A DNA stretch of 61,723 nt from an uncultured beta proteobacterium (GCA_903892315.1 CAITHY010000068.1:1-61723); one strand, 5' to 3'. Numbered from the stretch's first letter, positions 7,621 to 22,906 are shown. Translations and numbers: made by a program. The notes: generated by a model not told the origin, from the letters alone.

Positions 7621-9312
7621 TTAGTCGCCCAAGTTCAAGTCAGTGACTGCACCTTTACTTGCAGTACTTGCAAGGCGAGCGTATTTTGCCAATAAGCCGC
7701 GGGTATAGCGTGGTTTAGGCTGCACCCAAGCTGCACGACGCTTGGCAATTTCTGCTTCATCTACGTTGAGTTGAATGAGGAGTTGATGCGCATCAATTGT
7801 CACTGAGTCACCTTCGTTAATCAGGGCAATAGTGCCCCCTACATAAGCTTCAGGAGCTACGTGACCAACAACCATACCCCAAGTGCCACCAGAGAAGCGA
7901 CCGTCAGTGATGAGGCCAACAGACTCACCTAAGCCTTGACCAACCAGGGCGGAAGTAGGCGATAGCATCTCACGCATACCAGGACCACCTTTAGGACCTT
8001 CATAGCGAATCACAACGATGTCACCATCCTTGATCTTCTGCGCCATGATGGCTGCCATGGCATCGTCTTCAGAATCAAATACACGGGCTGGGCCAGTGAT
8101 CGATGGGTTCTTGAGACCAGTAATCTTGGCGACGCAACCTTCCGGAGAGATATTGCCCTTCAAGATTGCCAAGTGACCTTGTTTGTATAAAGGGTTATCT
8201 AAAGTGCGAATCACTTTTTGGTCAGCGCGTGGTACTGATGGAACATCCTTCAATACTTCTGCAATGGTTTTGCCGGTGATCGTCATGCAATCACCGTGGA
8301 GCAATCCACCATCAAGCAAAATCTTCATAACTTGTGGAATACCACCAGCTTGATGCAAATCGGTTGCCAGGTAAGTGCCCGATGGTTTCATATCGACGAT
8401 CACGGGAACGCGTTTACGAATACGTTCAAAGTCATCAATGGTCCAATCAATTTCAGCTGCGCTGGTAATGGCCAAGAAATGCAATACCGCATTCGTAGAG
8501 CCGCCAACTGCCATGATGACGCTGACTGCGTTCTCAATGGATTTCTTGGTGATGATGTCGCGTGGGCGCAAGTTATTTTTAACGGCCTCAACAAGGACAC
8601 GAGCTGATTCAGCAGCACTCGCTACTTTTTCAGCATCAACGTTCGCCATCGTAGAGGAGTAGGGCAAGCTCATACCCAAAGCCTCAAATGAGGAGCTCAT
8701 GGTGTTCGCCGTGTACATGCCGCCACAAGAGCCGCTACCTGGGCAGGCGTGTTGTTCAACGCCTTTCAAATCTTCTTCACTCAATCGGCCGGAAGTAAAT
8801 TCACCAACTGCTTCAAATGCGGAAACAATATTAAGTTCCTTGCCCTTGTAATGGCCTGGCTTAATGGTGCCGCCATAGACATAGATACCAGGCACATTGG
8901 TGCGGGCTAAAGCCATCATGCCACCAGGCATATTTTTATCGCAGCCACCAATGACCACTACGCCATCTTGCCAAAGACCATTGACACAAACTTCAATACT
9001 GTCGGCAATCACTTCACGTGAAACGAGGGAATACTTCATGCCCTCAGTACCCATGCCGATACCATCAGAAACAGTTGGTGTACCAAACACTTGTGCTTTT
9101 GCGCCGGCCGCTTCTAGAGCTTCAACAGCCGCATCGGCTAATTTTTGTAAGCCACTATTGCAAGGAGTAATAGTGGAGTGGCCATTCGCAACGCCGACCA
9201 TTGGCTTTACGAAATCCTTTTCTTCGTAACCCATTGCGTAATACATCGAACGATTAGGTGCGCGAGCGACCCCTTCGGTGACCATGCGCGAGCGTTCATT
9301 AAGGCGTTTCAT
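7621..9312 (-). CDS. ilvD: dihydroxy-acid dehydratase
   Basis: 563 residues, full length for the short IlvD/Edd branch. It dehydrates 2,3-dihydroxy-isovalerate and -methylvalerate to the 2-keto acids of valine and isoleucine synthesis. Iron-sulfur cysteine motifs are present: [10 protein letters not shown] and [16 protein letters not shown]; an early PCNSGL motif supplies the third ligand. The C-terminal [19 protein letters not shown] block is canonical. Start at the ATG read at 9312. It is monocistronic, convergent with PCu(A)C and divergent from the response regulator; about 220 bp upstream contain no gene I can support. Confidence 0.95.
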   Translation of the reverse strand: MKRLNERSRMVTEGVARAPNRSMYYAMGYEEKDFVKPMVGVANGHSTITPCNSGLQKLADAAVEALEAAGAKAQVFGTPTVSDGIGMGTEGMKYSLVSREVIADSIEVCVNGLWQDGVVVIGGCDKNMPGGMMALARTNVPGIYVYGGTIKPGHYKGKELNIVSAFEAVGEFTSGRLSEEDLKGVEQHACPGSGSCGGMYTANTMSSSFEALGMSLPYSSTMANVDAEKVASAAESARVLVEAVKNNLRPRDIITKKSIENAVSVIMAVGGSTNAVLHFLAITSAAEIDWTIDDFERIRKRVPVIVDMKPSGTYLATDLHQAGGIPQVMKILLDGGLLHGDCMTITGKTIAEVLKDVPSVPRADQKVIRTLDNPLYKQGHLAILKGNISPEGCVAKITGLKNPSITGPARVFDSEDDAMAAIMAQKIKDGDIVVIRYEGPKGGPGMREMLSPTSALVGQGLGESVGLITDGRFSGGTWGMVVGHVAPEAYVGGTIALINEGDSVTIDAHQLLIQLNVDEAEIAKRRAAWVQPKPRYTRGLLAKYARLASTASKGAVTDLNLGD

Positions 9313-9541
9313 GCTATTACTCCAGAAAAAGGTTTGTGTCGAAAGGCTCTATTGTGCCGTGAGATTGCTATGAGGGTGCCTCACGTGGAAGAGAGAGGGT
9401 GGACTCAGCACAAATGTTGCGGTGCAATAAAATTACCTATGAAATCATCAATTGAGGGGTAAATATTAGCTTGATAGCTAATAGCTTAGTCAAAGACGCT
9501 GCAGTACATTAATTCATCTATTACATTTCCCTTTGAATTCA

Positions 9542-10171
9542 ATGACTAAAGTCGGCCACATATACCTAATAGATGATGATGAATCCATGCGCATTTCTCT
9601 ATCCAGAATGCTGAGGGAACTGGGCTATCTCGTTGAAGACTATGCATCTGCTGCTGTTTTCCTGGAGAAGTCCGTACCAGTCTCGCCAGCAGTCATTCTC
9701 TTGGACATGCAGATGCCAGATATGACTGGCTTAGATTTGCAGCAAAAACTGCAAAAGTTAGGCCGCAAGACGCCTATCGTTTTTGTTAGCGGTCAAAGTC
9801 ACCCCCATCAAATTGTTCAAGGCCTCAAGGGAGGGGCGGTAGATTTCTTATTCAAGCCTTTTAATCTGGAAGAGCTCTTAAAAGGAGTGGCTGATGCAAT
9901 CGATTTTGATAGCCGTCAGCTCAAGCGGGTTTCCTTGGATGTTGAAGCCAAGAGGGATTACGAAAGCCTCACTCCTAGAGAGCGTGAGGTATGTGGATTG
10001 CTGGTTAAAGGCCTTTTAAACAAGGATATTGCTGTACAGCTAGGAACCACGGATGCCACCATTAAGGTTCATAAGGCTAGGGTGATGGAAAAAATGCATG
10101 CGGATTCTCTTCAAGTACTGGTAAGAAAGTATCTCGAGTCCAATCTGGAGAATCATCCTTTAAATAATTAG
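9542..10171 (+). CDS. FixJ/TodR-type response regulator, orphan
   Basis: 209 residues from ATG 9542 (a TTG nine bases earlier is the alternative; neither has a clear ribosome site). The N-terminal receiver domain has the acidic pocket LIDDDE (10-14), phosphoacceptor D55 in ILLDMQMPD, a switch Ser in FVSGQ and the conserved Lys in FLFKPF. The C-terminal LuxR-type helix-turn-helix (LTPREREVCGLLVKG ... TIKVHKARVMEKM) follows after a short linker. This is the FixJ layout. No histidine kinase is adjacent on either side, so its partner and target genes are unknown. Confidence 0.85.
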   Translation: MTKVGHIYLIDDDESMRISLSRMLRELGYLVEDYASAAVFLEKSVPVSPAVILLDMQMPDMTGLDLQQKLQKLGRKTPIVFVSGQSHPHQIVQGLKGGAVDFLFKPFNLEELLKGVADAIDFDSRQLKRVSLDVEAKRDYESLTPREREVCGLLVKGLLNKDIAVQLGTTDATIKVHKARVMEKMHADSLQVLVRKYLESNLENHPLNN

Positions 10172-10249
10172 CTTCGTGGCTAATTACCCCTGCACCATTT
10201 TGCAATTAGTATTTATGTTGTCACTTCTATATGAGATAGTTACTCCATA

Positions 10250-11242
10250 GTGAATAAACCAGTCAAGCTTCCCGAGATTCGCAAAGAGGCCTTTACTAAG
10301 GCTAGAGAAAGCCTTGGTCTGAGCACGAAAGAGCTCTCGGGAATGGCCTGCCTTTCTGTTCGTCAAATCGAGCAGATTGAGAATGGTGAAAGTAGCTCTT
10401 TCTATGGCGATCAAGTGAAGTTCACAGCAGCCAAAAAAGTAGCTGGTCTTCTAAAGCTTAAGTCAGAAGAGGCATTTGATTTTGCTGGTATTGCACAACT
10501 GGTTAAAGCAGTTGAAGTGAATGAAAAGTTACAGGGGGAGGCAAATGCTTCTGTAGTACGGAAAGAGACAAAGTCTGAGAAAGTAAAAGAAGAAAAAACT
10601 ACTGAGCAAAAACCTCAGAAAAGTAACGCTAGTAACATTACCGATAGTGTTGTTGACGATCGTGTGAAGTCAAAGGCTCCAGTAGACCCCAAAAAGAAAC
10701 TATTCTTACTATTGGCAATTGCTGCCGCAGTCATTTTTTCTGTGGTGAACTTACGCCCGCTGTTTTTTCCTGAGCCAGTAAAAGAAGAAGTGGTCATTAC
10801 TCAAGAAGTAGCGCAAGAGCCTGCTCCGGCAGAAGCTCCAGCAGAGGTTAAGCCAGCGACAGCAGCAATAGCAGAACCCACTCCGGTAACCGTCTCTACT
10901 GAATGCCCACCAGCAGATGCGGCTGCGCTCAACTACAAACCTGAGGCGCCCAAAAAAGCCGGTGATATGGTTTATTTGCAATCCAAGACTGCCCAAACAG
11001 TGTGCGTGGTAGATGCGACCGGTAAGACCCAGAATAAAATTTTAGAACCAGGGGTTGGCGTGAGTGTTTATGGCAAACCGCCGTTGAAGGTATTGACTGG
11101 CGGCTTGAATCAGATTGATTTGTATTACCAGGGAGCAAAAGTTCGTCTTGCTAATACCAATAGTAAGACAATTAATTTGGAGCCGGCTGAAATCATTCAG
11201 CCTGTAGCTCCAGCAACATCTACAGACTCTCAGTTGCGTTGA
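10250..11242 (+). CDS. RodZ-like membrane protein with N-terminal HTH
   Basis: 330 residues. An N-terminal Xre-like helix-turn-helix (about 15-75: SLGLSTKELSGMACLSVRQIEQIENG) is followed by a charged cytoplasmic linker. One transmembrane helix comes next (about 147-163, LFLLLAIAAAVIFSVV), then an Ala/Pro/Glu-rich periplasmic spacer and a small C-terminal beta domain (about 235-315) of DUF4115 character. This order is that of RodZ, the MreB-anchoring cell-shape protein. However, the usual ispG/hisS neighbours are missing, and cells of this group may have more than one such protein, so the name is not assigned. The start is GTG at 10250. A short inverted repeat follows the stop. Confidence 0.65.
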   Translation: MNKPVKLPEIRKEAFTKARESLGLSTKELSGMACLSVRQIEQIENGESSSFYGDQVKFTAAKKVAGLLKLKSEEAFDFAGIAQLVKAVEVNEKLQGEANASVVRKETKSEKVKEEKTTEQKPQKSNASNITDSVVDDRVKSKAPVDPKKKLFLLLAIAAAVIFSVVNLRPLFFPEPVKEEVVITQEVAQEPAPAEAPAEVKPATAAIAEPTPVTVSTECPPADAAALNYKPEAPKKAGDMVYLQSKTAQTVCVVDATGKTQNKILEPGVGVSVYGKPPLKVLTGGLNQIDLYYQGAKVRLANTNSKTINLEPAEIIQPVAPATSTDSQLR

Positions 11243-11256
11243 CGAACTGAGAAGTA

Positions 11257-11611
<355 letters not shown>

Positions 11612-11683
11612 TTATTCCCCCTAATGCAGTAATCATACCTAGAACTTGTGTCAAATGCCCAAAATCAGGCAGTTTTTAAGCAC

Positions 11684-13303
11684 CTAGGCTCTGAATTGGG
11701 ATGTGATTGGATAACGCCAATCACGGCCAAAGGCGCGAGTGGTTACGCGAACCCCCGGCGGGGCTTGGCGACGCTTATATTCATTGAGTTTAATTAAGCG
11801 AGTGACTTTGTCTACGCTCTCGGCATCAAAGCCTGCGGCAATGATTTGGGTAATGGATTGGTTTTGCTCCATATAGCGCTCAACAATGCCATCCAGTACT
11901 TCATAAGAGGGTAGGCTATCTTGATCTTTTTGGTCTGGACGCAATTCTGCTGAGGGAGCCCGAGTCAAAATCCGCTCCGGAATGACTGGCGCAATACTGT
12001 TGCGATAAGTGCATAAGCGATACACCAAAGTCTTGGCAATATCTTTAATGACCGCAAAACCGCCGGCCATATCGCCATAGAGTGTACAGTAACCAACAGC
12101 CATTTCACTCTTGTTACCGGTAGTCAAAACCAGTCGACCTGTTTTATTAGAAAGGGCCATCAGCAGAGTTCCACGCACGCGAGCCTGAATATTCTCTTCC
12201 GTGGCATCTACCTGTAAGCCTTTGAATTGCTCTGCAAGAGAAGCTTCTAGTGCGTCTACTGGCCCACTAATCGGGATTTCATCATATTGCACGCCCAGTT
12301 TCTGGGCCATCTCGCGGGCATCGATCCAAGAGATATCAGCGGTATAGCGAGAGGCCATCATGACAGTGCGCACCTTATCGGCACCTAAGGCATCAACAGC
12401 AATTGCCAATACCAATGCTGAATCTACGCCACCAGATAGGCCAATAATCACACCAGGGAAGCGATTCTTGGTGACATAGTCACGCACGCCCAAGACCAGT
12501 GCTTGATAGGCTTGCGCTTCAACTGATTGAGGTGGGGAAATAAGCCCCTTTTCTAGCTCGCCAGATGTTGCAACTGTGACAAGACCTAGGCCTGTTTCAA
12601 ATTGGGGCATCGCCATCACAACCATGCCATCGCTATTCAAGGCAAATGAGCCACCATCAAAAACCAATTCATCTTGGCCGCCAACCGCGTTGACGTAAAC
12701 CAATGGCATTTTGGTCTGCGCAATATGTCCACGCAGCACTTCAATACGCAGCGCTTCTTTCTTGAGGTGGTAAGGCGATGCATTGGGAACTAACAATACT
12801 TGTGCACCAGCAGCATGCGCTTGTTTAGCTGGTCCTGGATGCCAAGCATCTTCACATAGGATTACTCCGTAATGAATGCCTTCGCATTCAAATACGCAGG
12901 CTTGATTACCTGGCACAAAGTAACGAACTTCATCAAATACTTCGTGATTAGGTAATTCTTGTTTAGCGTAGCCAGCAATCACCTTACCGTTTCTTAAAAC
13001 GGATGCGTAGTTTTGTAAACCTAAAGAGGTTTTTTTGGGGTGACCGACGATGACCGTTAGGCCGGAATATTGAGCCAGATCTAGCGTTAAGAGCTCGAGC
13101 TGTGTTTGCGCTGCTTCAATAAAAGCGGGGCGCAGGAGTAAGTCTTCTGGCGGGTAGCCGGTGAGCGATAGCTCAGGGGTGACTACGAGTTTGGCGCCTT
13201 GTGTGTGGGCATCTAGAGCGGCTTTGTGAATGAGTTGCGCGTTGCCAGCCAAATCACCCAGTAATGGGTTGATTTGGGCTAAAGCAATTTTCTGGGTGCT
13301 CAC
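11684..13303 (-). CDS. nadE: glutamine-dependent NAD+ synthetase
   Basis: 539 residues with two domains. The nitrilase-type glutaminase (about 1-255) carries the catalytic triad E44 (TPELSLTGY), K114 (YAKQELPN) and C150 (VILCEDAW). The synthetase domain has the PP-loop SGGVDS at 290-295. The enzyme amidates nicotinic acid adenine dinucleotide to NAD+, using ammonia channelled from glutamine. Start at the ATG read at 13303. The gene lies between ppa (35 bp upstream) and glnB (72 bp downstream), all on the minus strand, so a ppa-nadE-glnB transcript is possible. Confidence 0.95.
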   Translation of the reverse strand: MSTQKIALAQINPLLGDLAGNAQLIHKAALDAHTQGAKLVVTPELSLTGYPPEDLLLRPAFIEAAQTQLELLTLDLAQYSGLTVIVGHPKKTSLGLQNYASVLRNGKVIAGYAKQELPNHEVFDEVRYFVPGNQACVFECEGIHYGVILCEDAWHPGPAKQAHAAGAQVLLVPNASPYHLKKEALRIEVLRGHIAQTKMPLVYVNAVGGQDELVFDGGSFALNSDGMVVMAMPQFETGLGLVTVATSGELEKGLISPPQSVEAQAYQALVLGVRDYVTKNRFPGVIIGLSGGVDSALVLAIAVDALGADKVRTVMMASRYTADISWIDAREMAQKLGVQYDEIPISGPVDALEASLAEQFKGLQVDATEENIQARVRGTLLMALSNKTGRLVLTTGNKSEMAVGYCTLYGDMAGGFAVIKDIAKTLVYRLCTYRNSIAPVIPERILTRAPSAELRPDQKDQDSLPSYEVLDGIVERYMEQNQSITQIIAAGFDAESVDKVTRLIKLNEYKRRQAPPGVRVTTRAFGRDWRYPITSQFRA

Positions 13304-13337
13304 TTCGAATCACAAAGCCTTTTCAATAAACGAATAA

Positions 13338-13874
13338 TTACTTGCTCTCTTTGTTGTAACGCTCGATACCCTCAAGAATTTCTTTATGAGCATCAGCAAC
13401 ACCACCCCAGCCTCTCACTTTTACCCATTTACCTTGTTCTAGGTCTTTGTAGTGCTCGAAGAAGTGTTGAATTTGATTTAAACGTAATGGGTTCATATCT
13501 TCTGGTTTTTGCCAGTGTGTGTAGATAGGCAAAATTTTGTCTTCTGGAACGGCTAATAATTTGGCATCTTCACCGCCTTCATCTTCCATTTGCAATACGC
13601 CAATTGCGCGGCAAGAAACAACAACACCTGGAATGAGTGGGAATGGGGTAATGACAAGAACGTCAACCGGGTCGCCATCACCAGCAATCGTTTTATTGAT
13701 ATACCCGTAGTTACATGGATAGTGCATTGCAGTACCCATAAAACGGTCAACGAAAATTGCGCCAGACTCTTTATCCACTTCATACTTCACTGGATCAGCG
13801 TTCATTGGGATTTCAATAATGACGTTGAAGCTTTCAGGGATATTTTTACCTGGCTTGACCTTTTCGAGACTCAT
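13338..13874 (-). CDS. ppa: soluble inorganic pyrophosphatase
   Basis: 178 residues, full length for the family I hexameric enzyme. Visible metal-ligand motifs include the [10 protein letters not shown] signature and the [11 protein letters not shown] region, plus [12 protein letters not shown] near the N-terminus. It hydrolyses cytosolic pyrophosphate and drives biosynthesis forward. It is divergent from hppA, a membrane pyrophosphatase, with about 180 bp between their starts, so this locus offers a futile-heat and an energy-conserving way to spend the same substrate side by side. Confidence 0.95.
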   Translation of the reverse strand: MSLEKVKPGKNIPESFNVIIEIPMNADPVKYEVDKESGAIFVDRFMGTAMHYPCNYGYINKTIAGDGDPVDVLVITPFPLIPGVVVSCRAIGVLQMEDEGGEDAKLLAVPEDKILPIYTHWQKPEDMNPLRLNQIQHFFEHYKDLEQGKWVKVRGWGGVADAHKEILEGIERYNKESK

Positions 13875-14056
13875 AAATACTCCGAATAATGATTAGTAAA
13901 TACCCTGATCCTATCAAGGGAGCGCAGGGGCGATTCTGTTACATACTGGTACAGCTTAAAGACCATAGTTTAAAGCTTTCGGAAACCGGGTCTACCTAAG
14001 TGCAGTGATGCAAAACAATAAAGATGAACAAATGATTAACTTTGGGGAGTTCAAGC

Positions 14057-16117
14057 ATGAGTAATGTCACTTTAGGCTTGTATTTTGCCTTGGCATGCGG
14101 TGTCCTAGCCGTGATTTACGGTTTTGTGATGCGCGGCTGGATTTTGAAGCAAAGTACAGGGAATGCCAAGATGCAAGAAATTGCCGAGGCGATTCAGCAG
14201 GGGGCGGCAGCGTATTTGTCGCGCCAATATAAAACGATTGCCGTGGTCGGGGTAGTTCTGACCATTCTGATGGCACTCTTCCTTGATTTTGCTACCGCGA
14301 TTGGCTTTGTCATTGGCGCTGTACTTTCCGGCGCTTGTGGCTTCATCGGTATGAATGTCTCAGTACGCGCAAACGTTCGGACAGCAGAAGCGGCCACTAA
14401 AGGGATGAACGAAGCTCTCAATGTGGCATTCAAAGGCGGCGCAATTACCGGTATGTTGGTAGTTGGACTGGGTCTCTTGGGTGTTGGTCTCTTCTTTATG
14501 TTCCTCGTATCGATTGGTGCTGGACAAGACCTTTCTTCTGTCTTGCATCCACTCATTGGTCTGGCATTCGGATCTTCTTTAATTTCGATCTTTGCCCGTT
14601 TAGGTGGCGGCATCTTTACTAAGGGTGCAGACGTTGGTGCTGACTTGGTTGGTAAGGTTGAGGCCGGCATTCCGGAAGATGATCCACGTAATCCCGCAGT
14701 GATTGCCGATAACGTTGGCGATAATGTTGGTGACTGCGCTGGGATGGCGGCGGACTTATTTGAAACTTATGCGGTAACACTCATTGCAACAATGGTCCTG
14801 GGATCATTAATGGTTTCTAGCGCACCAGTTGCTGCAATTATTTACCCACTAGTACTGGGTGGCGTATCTATCATCGCCTCCATCATCGGTTGCTCATTTG
14901 TCAAAGCAACACCTGGCATGAAAAATGTGATGCCTGCTTTATATAAGGGCTTAATCATTGCTGGTGGTTTATCGCTGATTGCTTTTTACTTCGTAACCAA
15001 CTTCATCATGCCGGACGATGCACTAGGTATCCCTGGTAGCCAATGGCGCTTGTTTGGATCAACCGTAGTGGGCTTATTGCTGACTGCCGGTTTGGTGTGG
15101 ATTACCGAGTATTACACCGGTACCCAGTTCAAACCAGTGCAGCACATTGCTGAAGCCTCCACAAAAGGTCACGGCACCAACATCATCGCTGGCTTGGGCA
15201 TTTCCATGAAGTCGACTGCCTATCCAGTGCTCTTTGTCTGTGCAGCGATTTTTGCAGCATATTGGTTGGCGGGTTTGTATGGCATTGCAATCGCAGCTAC
15301 AGCCATGTTATCGATGGCCGGCATTGTGGTGGCACTGGATGCATACGGACCAATTACCGATAACGCTGGTGGTATTGCGGAGATGGCAGGTTTGCCACAA
15401 TCTGTTCGTGACATTACGGATCCATTGGATGCCGTTGGTAACACTACTAAAGCGGTGACTAAGGGTTATGCAATTGGTTCAGCAGGTTTGGCATCACTCG
15501 TACTCTTTGCTGACTACACCCATGCTTTAGAAGGCATGGGCCAACAAGTGTCCTTTGACCTATCGAATCACATGGTCATCATTGGTCTTTTTATTGGTGG
15601 CATGATTCCTTACTTATTTGGTGCGATGGCGATGGAAGCGGTTGGTCGTTGCGCTGGTGCGGTAGTAGAAGAAGTCCGCCGTCAGTTCCGTGACATTCCT
15701 GGAATCATGGAAGGCACTGCCAAACCAGAGTACGGTAAAGCAGTAGATATGCTGACTTCAGCTGCCATTAAAGAGATGATCGTTCCGTCTCTGCTACCAG
15801 TGGTTGCTCCAGTCGTTGTTGGCCTCCTATTAGGGCCTGCTGCATTAGGTGGCTTACTCATGGGAACCATCGTGACCGGCTTGTTTGTGGCGATCTCGAT
15901 GTGTACCGGTGGTGGCGCTTGGGATAACGCGAAGAAATATATCGAAGAAGGTCACTTCGGCGGCAAAGGTTCTGAGGCTCACAAAGCTGCAGTGACCGGT
16001 GACACCGTAGGCGACCCTTACAAAGATACTGCGGGTCCTGCAGTGAACCCACTGATTAAGATCATCAACATCGTGGCATTACTCATCGTGCCACTCTTGC
16101 CAGTGATCTCACGTTAA
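14057..16117 (+). CDS. hppA: membrane H+-translocating pyrophosphatase, K+-independent type
   Basis: 686 residues from ATG 14057 (GGGGAG site 14044-14049; an in-frame TTG at 14042 is inferior). About 16 membrane helices with the hydrolytic motifs [25 protein letters not shown] and [19 protein letters not shown], and C-terminal [15 protein letters not shown]. The protein pumps protons with the energy of pyrophosphate. The sequence [10 protein letters not shown] carries Lys where K+-dependent enzymes have Ala, which predicts a K+-independent proton pump. Its partner in the divergent direction is the soluble enzyme ppa. The transcript ends at the 16132-16166 hairpin. Confidence 0.94.
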   Translation: MSNVTLGLYFALACGVLAVIYGFVMRGWILKQSTGNAKMQEIAEAIQQGAAAYLSRQYKTIAVVGVVLTILMALFLDFATAIGFVIGAVLSGACGFIGMNVSVRANVRTAEAATKGMNEALNVAFKGGAITGMLVVGLGLLGVGLFFMFLVSIGAGQDLSSVLHPLIGLAFGSSLISIFARLGGGIFTKGADVGADLVGKVEAGIPEDDPRNPAVIADNVGDNVGDCAGMAADLFETYAVTLIATMVLGSLMVSSAPVAAIIYPLVLGGVSIIASIIGCSFVKATPGMKNVMPALYKGLIIAGGLSLIAFYFVTNFIMPDDALGIPGSQWRLFGSTVVGLLLTAGLVWITEYYTGTQFKPVQHIAEASTKGHGTNIIAGLGISMKSTAYPVLFVCAAIFAAYWLAGLYGIAIAATAMLSMAGIVVALDAYGPITDNAGGIAEMAGLPQSVRDITDPLDAVGNTTKAVTKGYAIGSAGLASLVLFADYTHALEGMGQQVSFDLSNHMVIIGLFIGGMIPYLFGAMAMEAVGRCAGAVVEEVRRQFRDIPGIMEGTAKPEYGKAVDMLTSAAIKEMIVPSLLPVVAPVVVGLLLGPAALGGLLMGTIVTGLFVAISMCTGGGAWDNAKKYIEEGHFGGKGSEAHKAAVTGDTVGDPYKDTAGPAVNPLIKIINIVALLIVPLLPVISR

Positions 16118-16131
16118 GCAAAACACTGCAA

Positions 16132-16166
16132 CAAACAAAAACGCCTAGCATTGCTAGGCGTTTTTT
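16132..16166. terminator. terminator, copy 1 of a 35-bp direct repeat
   Basis: Hairpin ACGCCTAGCA / TGCTAGGCGT with flanking A-run and six T. The 35-bp segment from the CAAACAAAAA leader to the T-run recurs exactly at 16821-16855, bracketing the toxin-antitoxin pair. It terminates hppA. Confidence 0.9.
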
Positions 16167-16179
16167 ATTTTGAAATCGT

Positions 16180-16209
16180 TTGACTATAGTAGGCCAATGG
16201 CCTACTATA
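16180..16209 (+). promoter_or_regulatory. promoter and operator of the brnT operon
   Basis: -35 TTGACT (16180-16185), 17-bp spacer, -10 TACTAT (16203-16208). A perfect inverted repeat, TATAGTAGGCCA / TGGCCTACTATA around one central A (16185-16209), covers the spacer and -10. Bound repressor would occlude RNA polymerase, as expected for autoregulation by the antitoxin complex. Confidence 0.7.
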
Positions 16210-16215
16210 TGGCTA

Positions 16216-16494
16216 ATGGATTTTGAATGGGATTTGGCTAAAAGTAACTCATGCCGGAACTCTCGAAATTTTGATTTTGCATATGTGATATCAATTTTTA
16301 AAGATCCTACGATAGTCATTGAGCATGATCAAAGATGGGATTACGGGGAAGAGCGGTATCGCGCAATAGGGGTAATTGATAAACGGGTCTTCGTGGTTGT
16401 TTTCACCAGAAGAGTTAAGGCCATCAGAATTATTTCAGCAAGGAAGGCCAATAACAGGGAGGTCAAACGATATGAAAAAAATAGTACGAGTTAG
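16216..16494 (+). CDS. BrnT-family ribonuclease toxin
   Basis: 92 residues from ATG 16216, chosen because MDFEWD is the canonical BrnT (DUF497) opening; a longer TTG frame from 16180 would translate the promoter. Family features follow in order: FEWDLAKSN, IFKDPTIVIEHD, the EERYRAIG strand, FTRRVKAIRIISARKANNRE and a terminal tyrosine/lysine stretch. BrnT folds like RelE toxins and cleaves RNA. Given the -10 at 16203-16208, the transcript would start at about 16215, so the mRNA would be nearly leaderless and has no ribosome site. It overlaps the antitoxin gene by 23 bp. Confidence 0.85.
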   Translation: MDFEWDLAKSNSCRNSRNFDFAYVISIFKDPTIVIEHDQRWDYGEERYRAIGVIDKRVFVVVFTRRVKAIRIISARKANNREVKRYEKNSTS

Positions 16495-16813
16495 TGTTGA
16501 TCTAAATAACCCAAAAAGCTTCCCCAAGGGAGTTGTAAATAAGAAGCTATTAGACGCAACTTCTGAACGCCTCATAAAGCTGCACCAACAGCAAGACGAT
16601 TACGAAGCCATGCAAGATGCTGCAAAATATGCAAAGCGAGTTCGTGAACGGATTGGCTTATCTCAACAAGAGTTTTCAAATCGCATAGAAGTTTCCTTGG
16701 AAACAATTCGAAATTGGGAGCAGGGAAAAAGAAGTCCAACAGGCGCAGCAAAAGCTCTGCTAAAAATATTGGATCGTGCGCCTGAGGTGGCTTTACTGGC
16801 TTTAAGCGTATAA
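16472..16813 (+). CDS. Xre-type antitoxin partner of BrnT
   Basis: 113 residues. The N-terminal half (1-55) is a beta start plus a Gln/Asp-rich helix, presumably the toxin-neutralising part. Residues 55-102 form a clear Xre helix-turn-helix (RERIGLSQQEFSNRI ... IRNWEQGKRSP). Classic BrnA antitoxins are ribbon-helix-helix proteins, so this is a non-standard pairing, although HTH partners of BrnT occur. ATG 16472 is inside the toxin gene with a strong AGGGAGG site, so the antitoxin should be translated far better than the toxin. The operator at 16185-16209 is its likely binding site. Confidence 0.8.
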   Translation: MKKIVRVSVDLNNPKSFPKGVVNKKLLDATSERLIKLHQQQDDYEAMQDAAKYAKRVRERIGLSQQEFSNRIEVSLETIRNWEQGKRSPTGAAKALLKILDRAPEVALLALSV

Positions 16814-16820
16814 GAAATCT

Positions 16821-16855
16821 CAAACAAAAACGCCTAGCATTGCTAGGCGTTTTTT
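16821..16855. terminator. terminator, copy 2 of the 35-bp direct repeat
   Basis: Identical over 35 bp to 16132-16166. It ends the toxin-antitoxin operon and, in the other strand, trxB. Confidence 0.9.
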
Positions 16856-16873
16856 TATTGTGACTCTGAAAAC

Positions 16874-20182
<3,309 letters not shown>

Positions 20183-20192
20183 GGCCGTCATT

Positions 20193-20873
20193 TTGCAAAG
20201 ATTCTTATCTGTAGTGTTGCTTGGAACAGCCATTCTGTTTACAAGTGCTGCTCATTCTCAAAATGAAAGCGGCTCAGACCAGTTGCGCCAATTTGTGCGT
20301 AACTCTAAAACTGCTGAAGGGGATTTTGTGCAGCAAGAGTTGCGCGCACCCAAAGCCAATGAGTCACAAGACAAAGGTTTAAAAGTAGTGCGCGAGACTA
20401 AAGGCCACTTTGTGTTTCAGCGTCCAGGAAGATTTATCTGGGACACTCAAAAGCCTTATGAGCAAAAGTTAATTGCGGATGGCAAGCAACTCATCTTGTG
20501 GGACAAAGACTTAAATCAGGCAACACTTCGTCCGGCAGGGCAGGTCTTAGCTTCTACACCCGCAGCCATTCTGTTTGGTGAAACTTCGCTGCAGCAGCAT
20601 TTTGACTTGGTTGAAGGCGAAGAGCATTTGGGGATGAAGTGGGTAGCCTTGACTCCTAAAAAAGACCCTAATGCTAAGAATAAAAATGATCTGCCGTATA
20701 CCAAGATCTCGATTGGGATGGCCAATGGCTTGCCCAAGGCGCTTGAATTAACCGATGGCCTTGGCAGCGTTGTTCTGGTCACCCTGGATAAGATTCAACT
20801 CAACAACGATTTGCCCGCAAATCGCTTTACTTTCACTCCGCCAGCCGGGGCAGAAGTCTTGCGCTTAAACTAG
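20193..20873 (+). CDS. lolA: outer-membrane lipoprotein carrier protein LolA
   Basis: 226 residues from TTG 20193. This start puts a typical signal peptide (QRFLSVVLLGTAILFTSAAHS) at the front and uses the AAGG overlapping the ftsK stop as ribosome site; a frame reaching back to 20073 lies inside ftsK and was rejected. LolA features: GDFVQQELRAP, GHFVFQRPGRFIWDTQKPYEQKLIADGKQLILWDKDLNQ block (conserved aromatic/Asp pattern) and the C-terminal LPANRFTFTPPAGAEVL. It ferries lipoproteins across the periplasm from LolCDE to LolB. It is co-transcribed with ftsK; serS starts 46 bp on. Confidence 0.88.
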   Translation: MQRFLSVVLLGTAILFTSAAHSQNESGSDQLRQFVRNSKTAEGDFVQQELRAPKANESQDKGLKVVRETKGHFVFQRPGRFIWDTQKPYEQKLIADGKQLILWDKDLNQATLRPAGQVLASTPAAILFGETSLQQHFDLVEGEEHLGMKWVALTPKKDPNAKNKNDLPYTKISIGMANGLPKALELTDGLGSVVLVTLDKIQLNNDLPANRFTFTPPAGAEVLRLN

Positions 20874-20904
20874 CATCTACATAACGTATAACGAAAACCC
20901 CTAA

Positions 20905-22648
<1,744 letters not shown>

Positions 22649-22649
<1 letters not shown>

Positions 22650-22894
22650 TAGTAGCGTGCACCCGAGCGAATTTCATCCATTACTGATTTACCCATCTTC
22701 AGCGTCGCCCTAAATGCTCTCAGTTCTGCTGCAATTGCTTTGCGATCCAATTTCTCCGGCCTAATAATTAATGAGCCATCCTTTGAGAGGGTTGCCTCAA
22801 CCTTATCCCCATCTTTCAGTTGAATTTCTTTGATGAACGCAGCAGGAATGCGGAGTGCCAGGCTGTTGCCCCACTTGGAAATTTGGATATTCAT
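22649..22894 (-). CDS. vapB: VapB-type antitoxin with AbrB/MazE DNA-binding domain
   Basis: 81 residues. Residues 1-47 match the SpoVT/AbrB swapped-hairpin fold (MNIQISKWGNSLALRIP ... LKDGDKVEATL). The C-terminal half (about 48-81) is a basic helix likely to block VapC. A 13-bp perfect inverted repeat (22907-22936) stands 13 bp upstream of the start and is the probable autoregulatory operator. The cassette lies between serS and tRNA-Ser. Confidence 0.88.
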
Positions 22895-22906
22895 TTTTTA
22901 AGCCCT

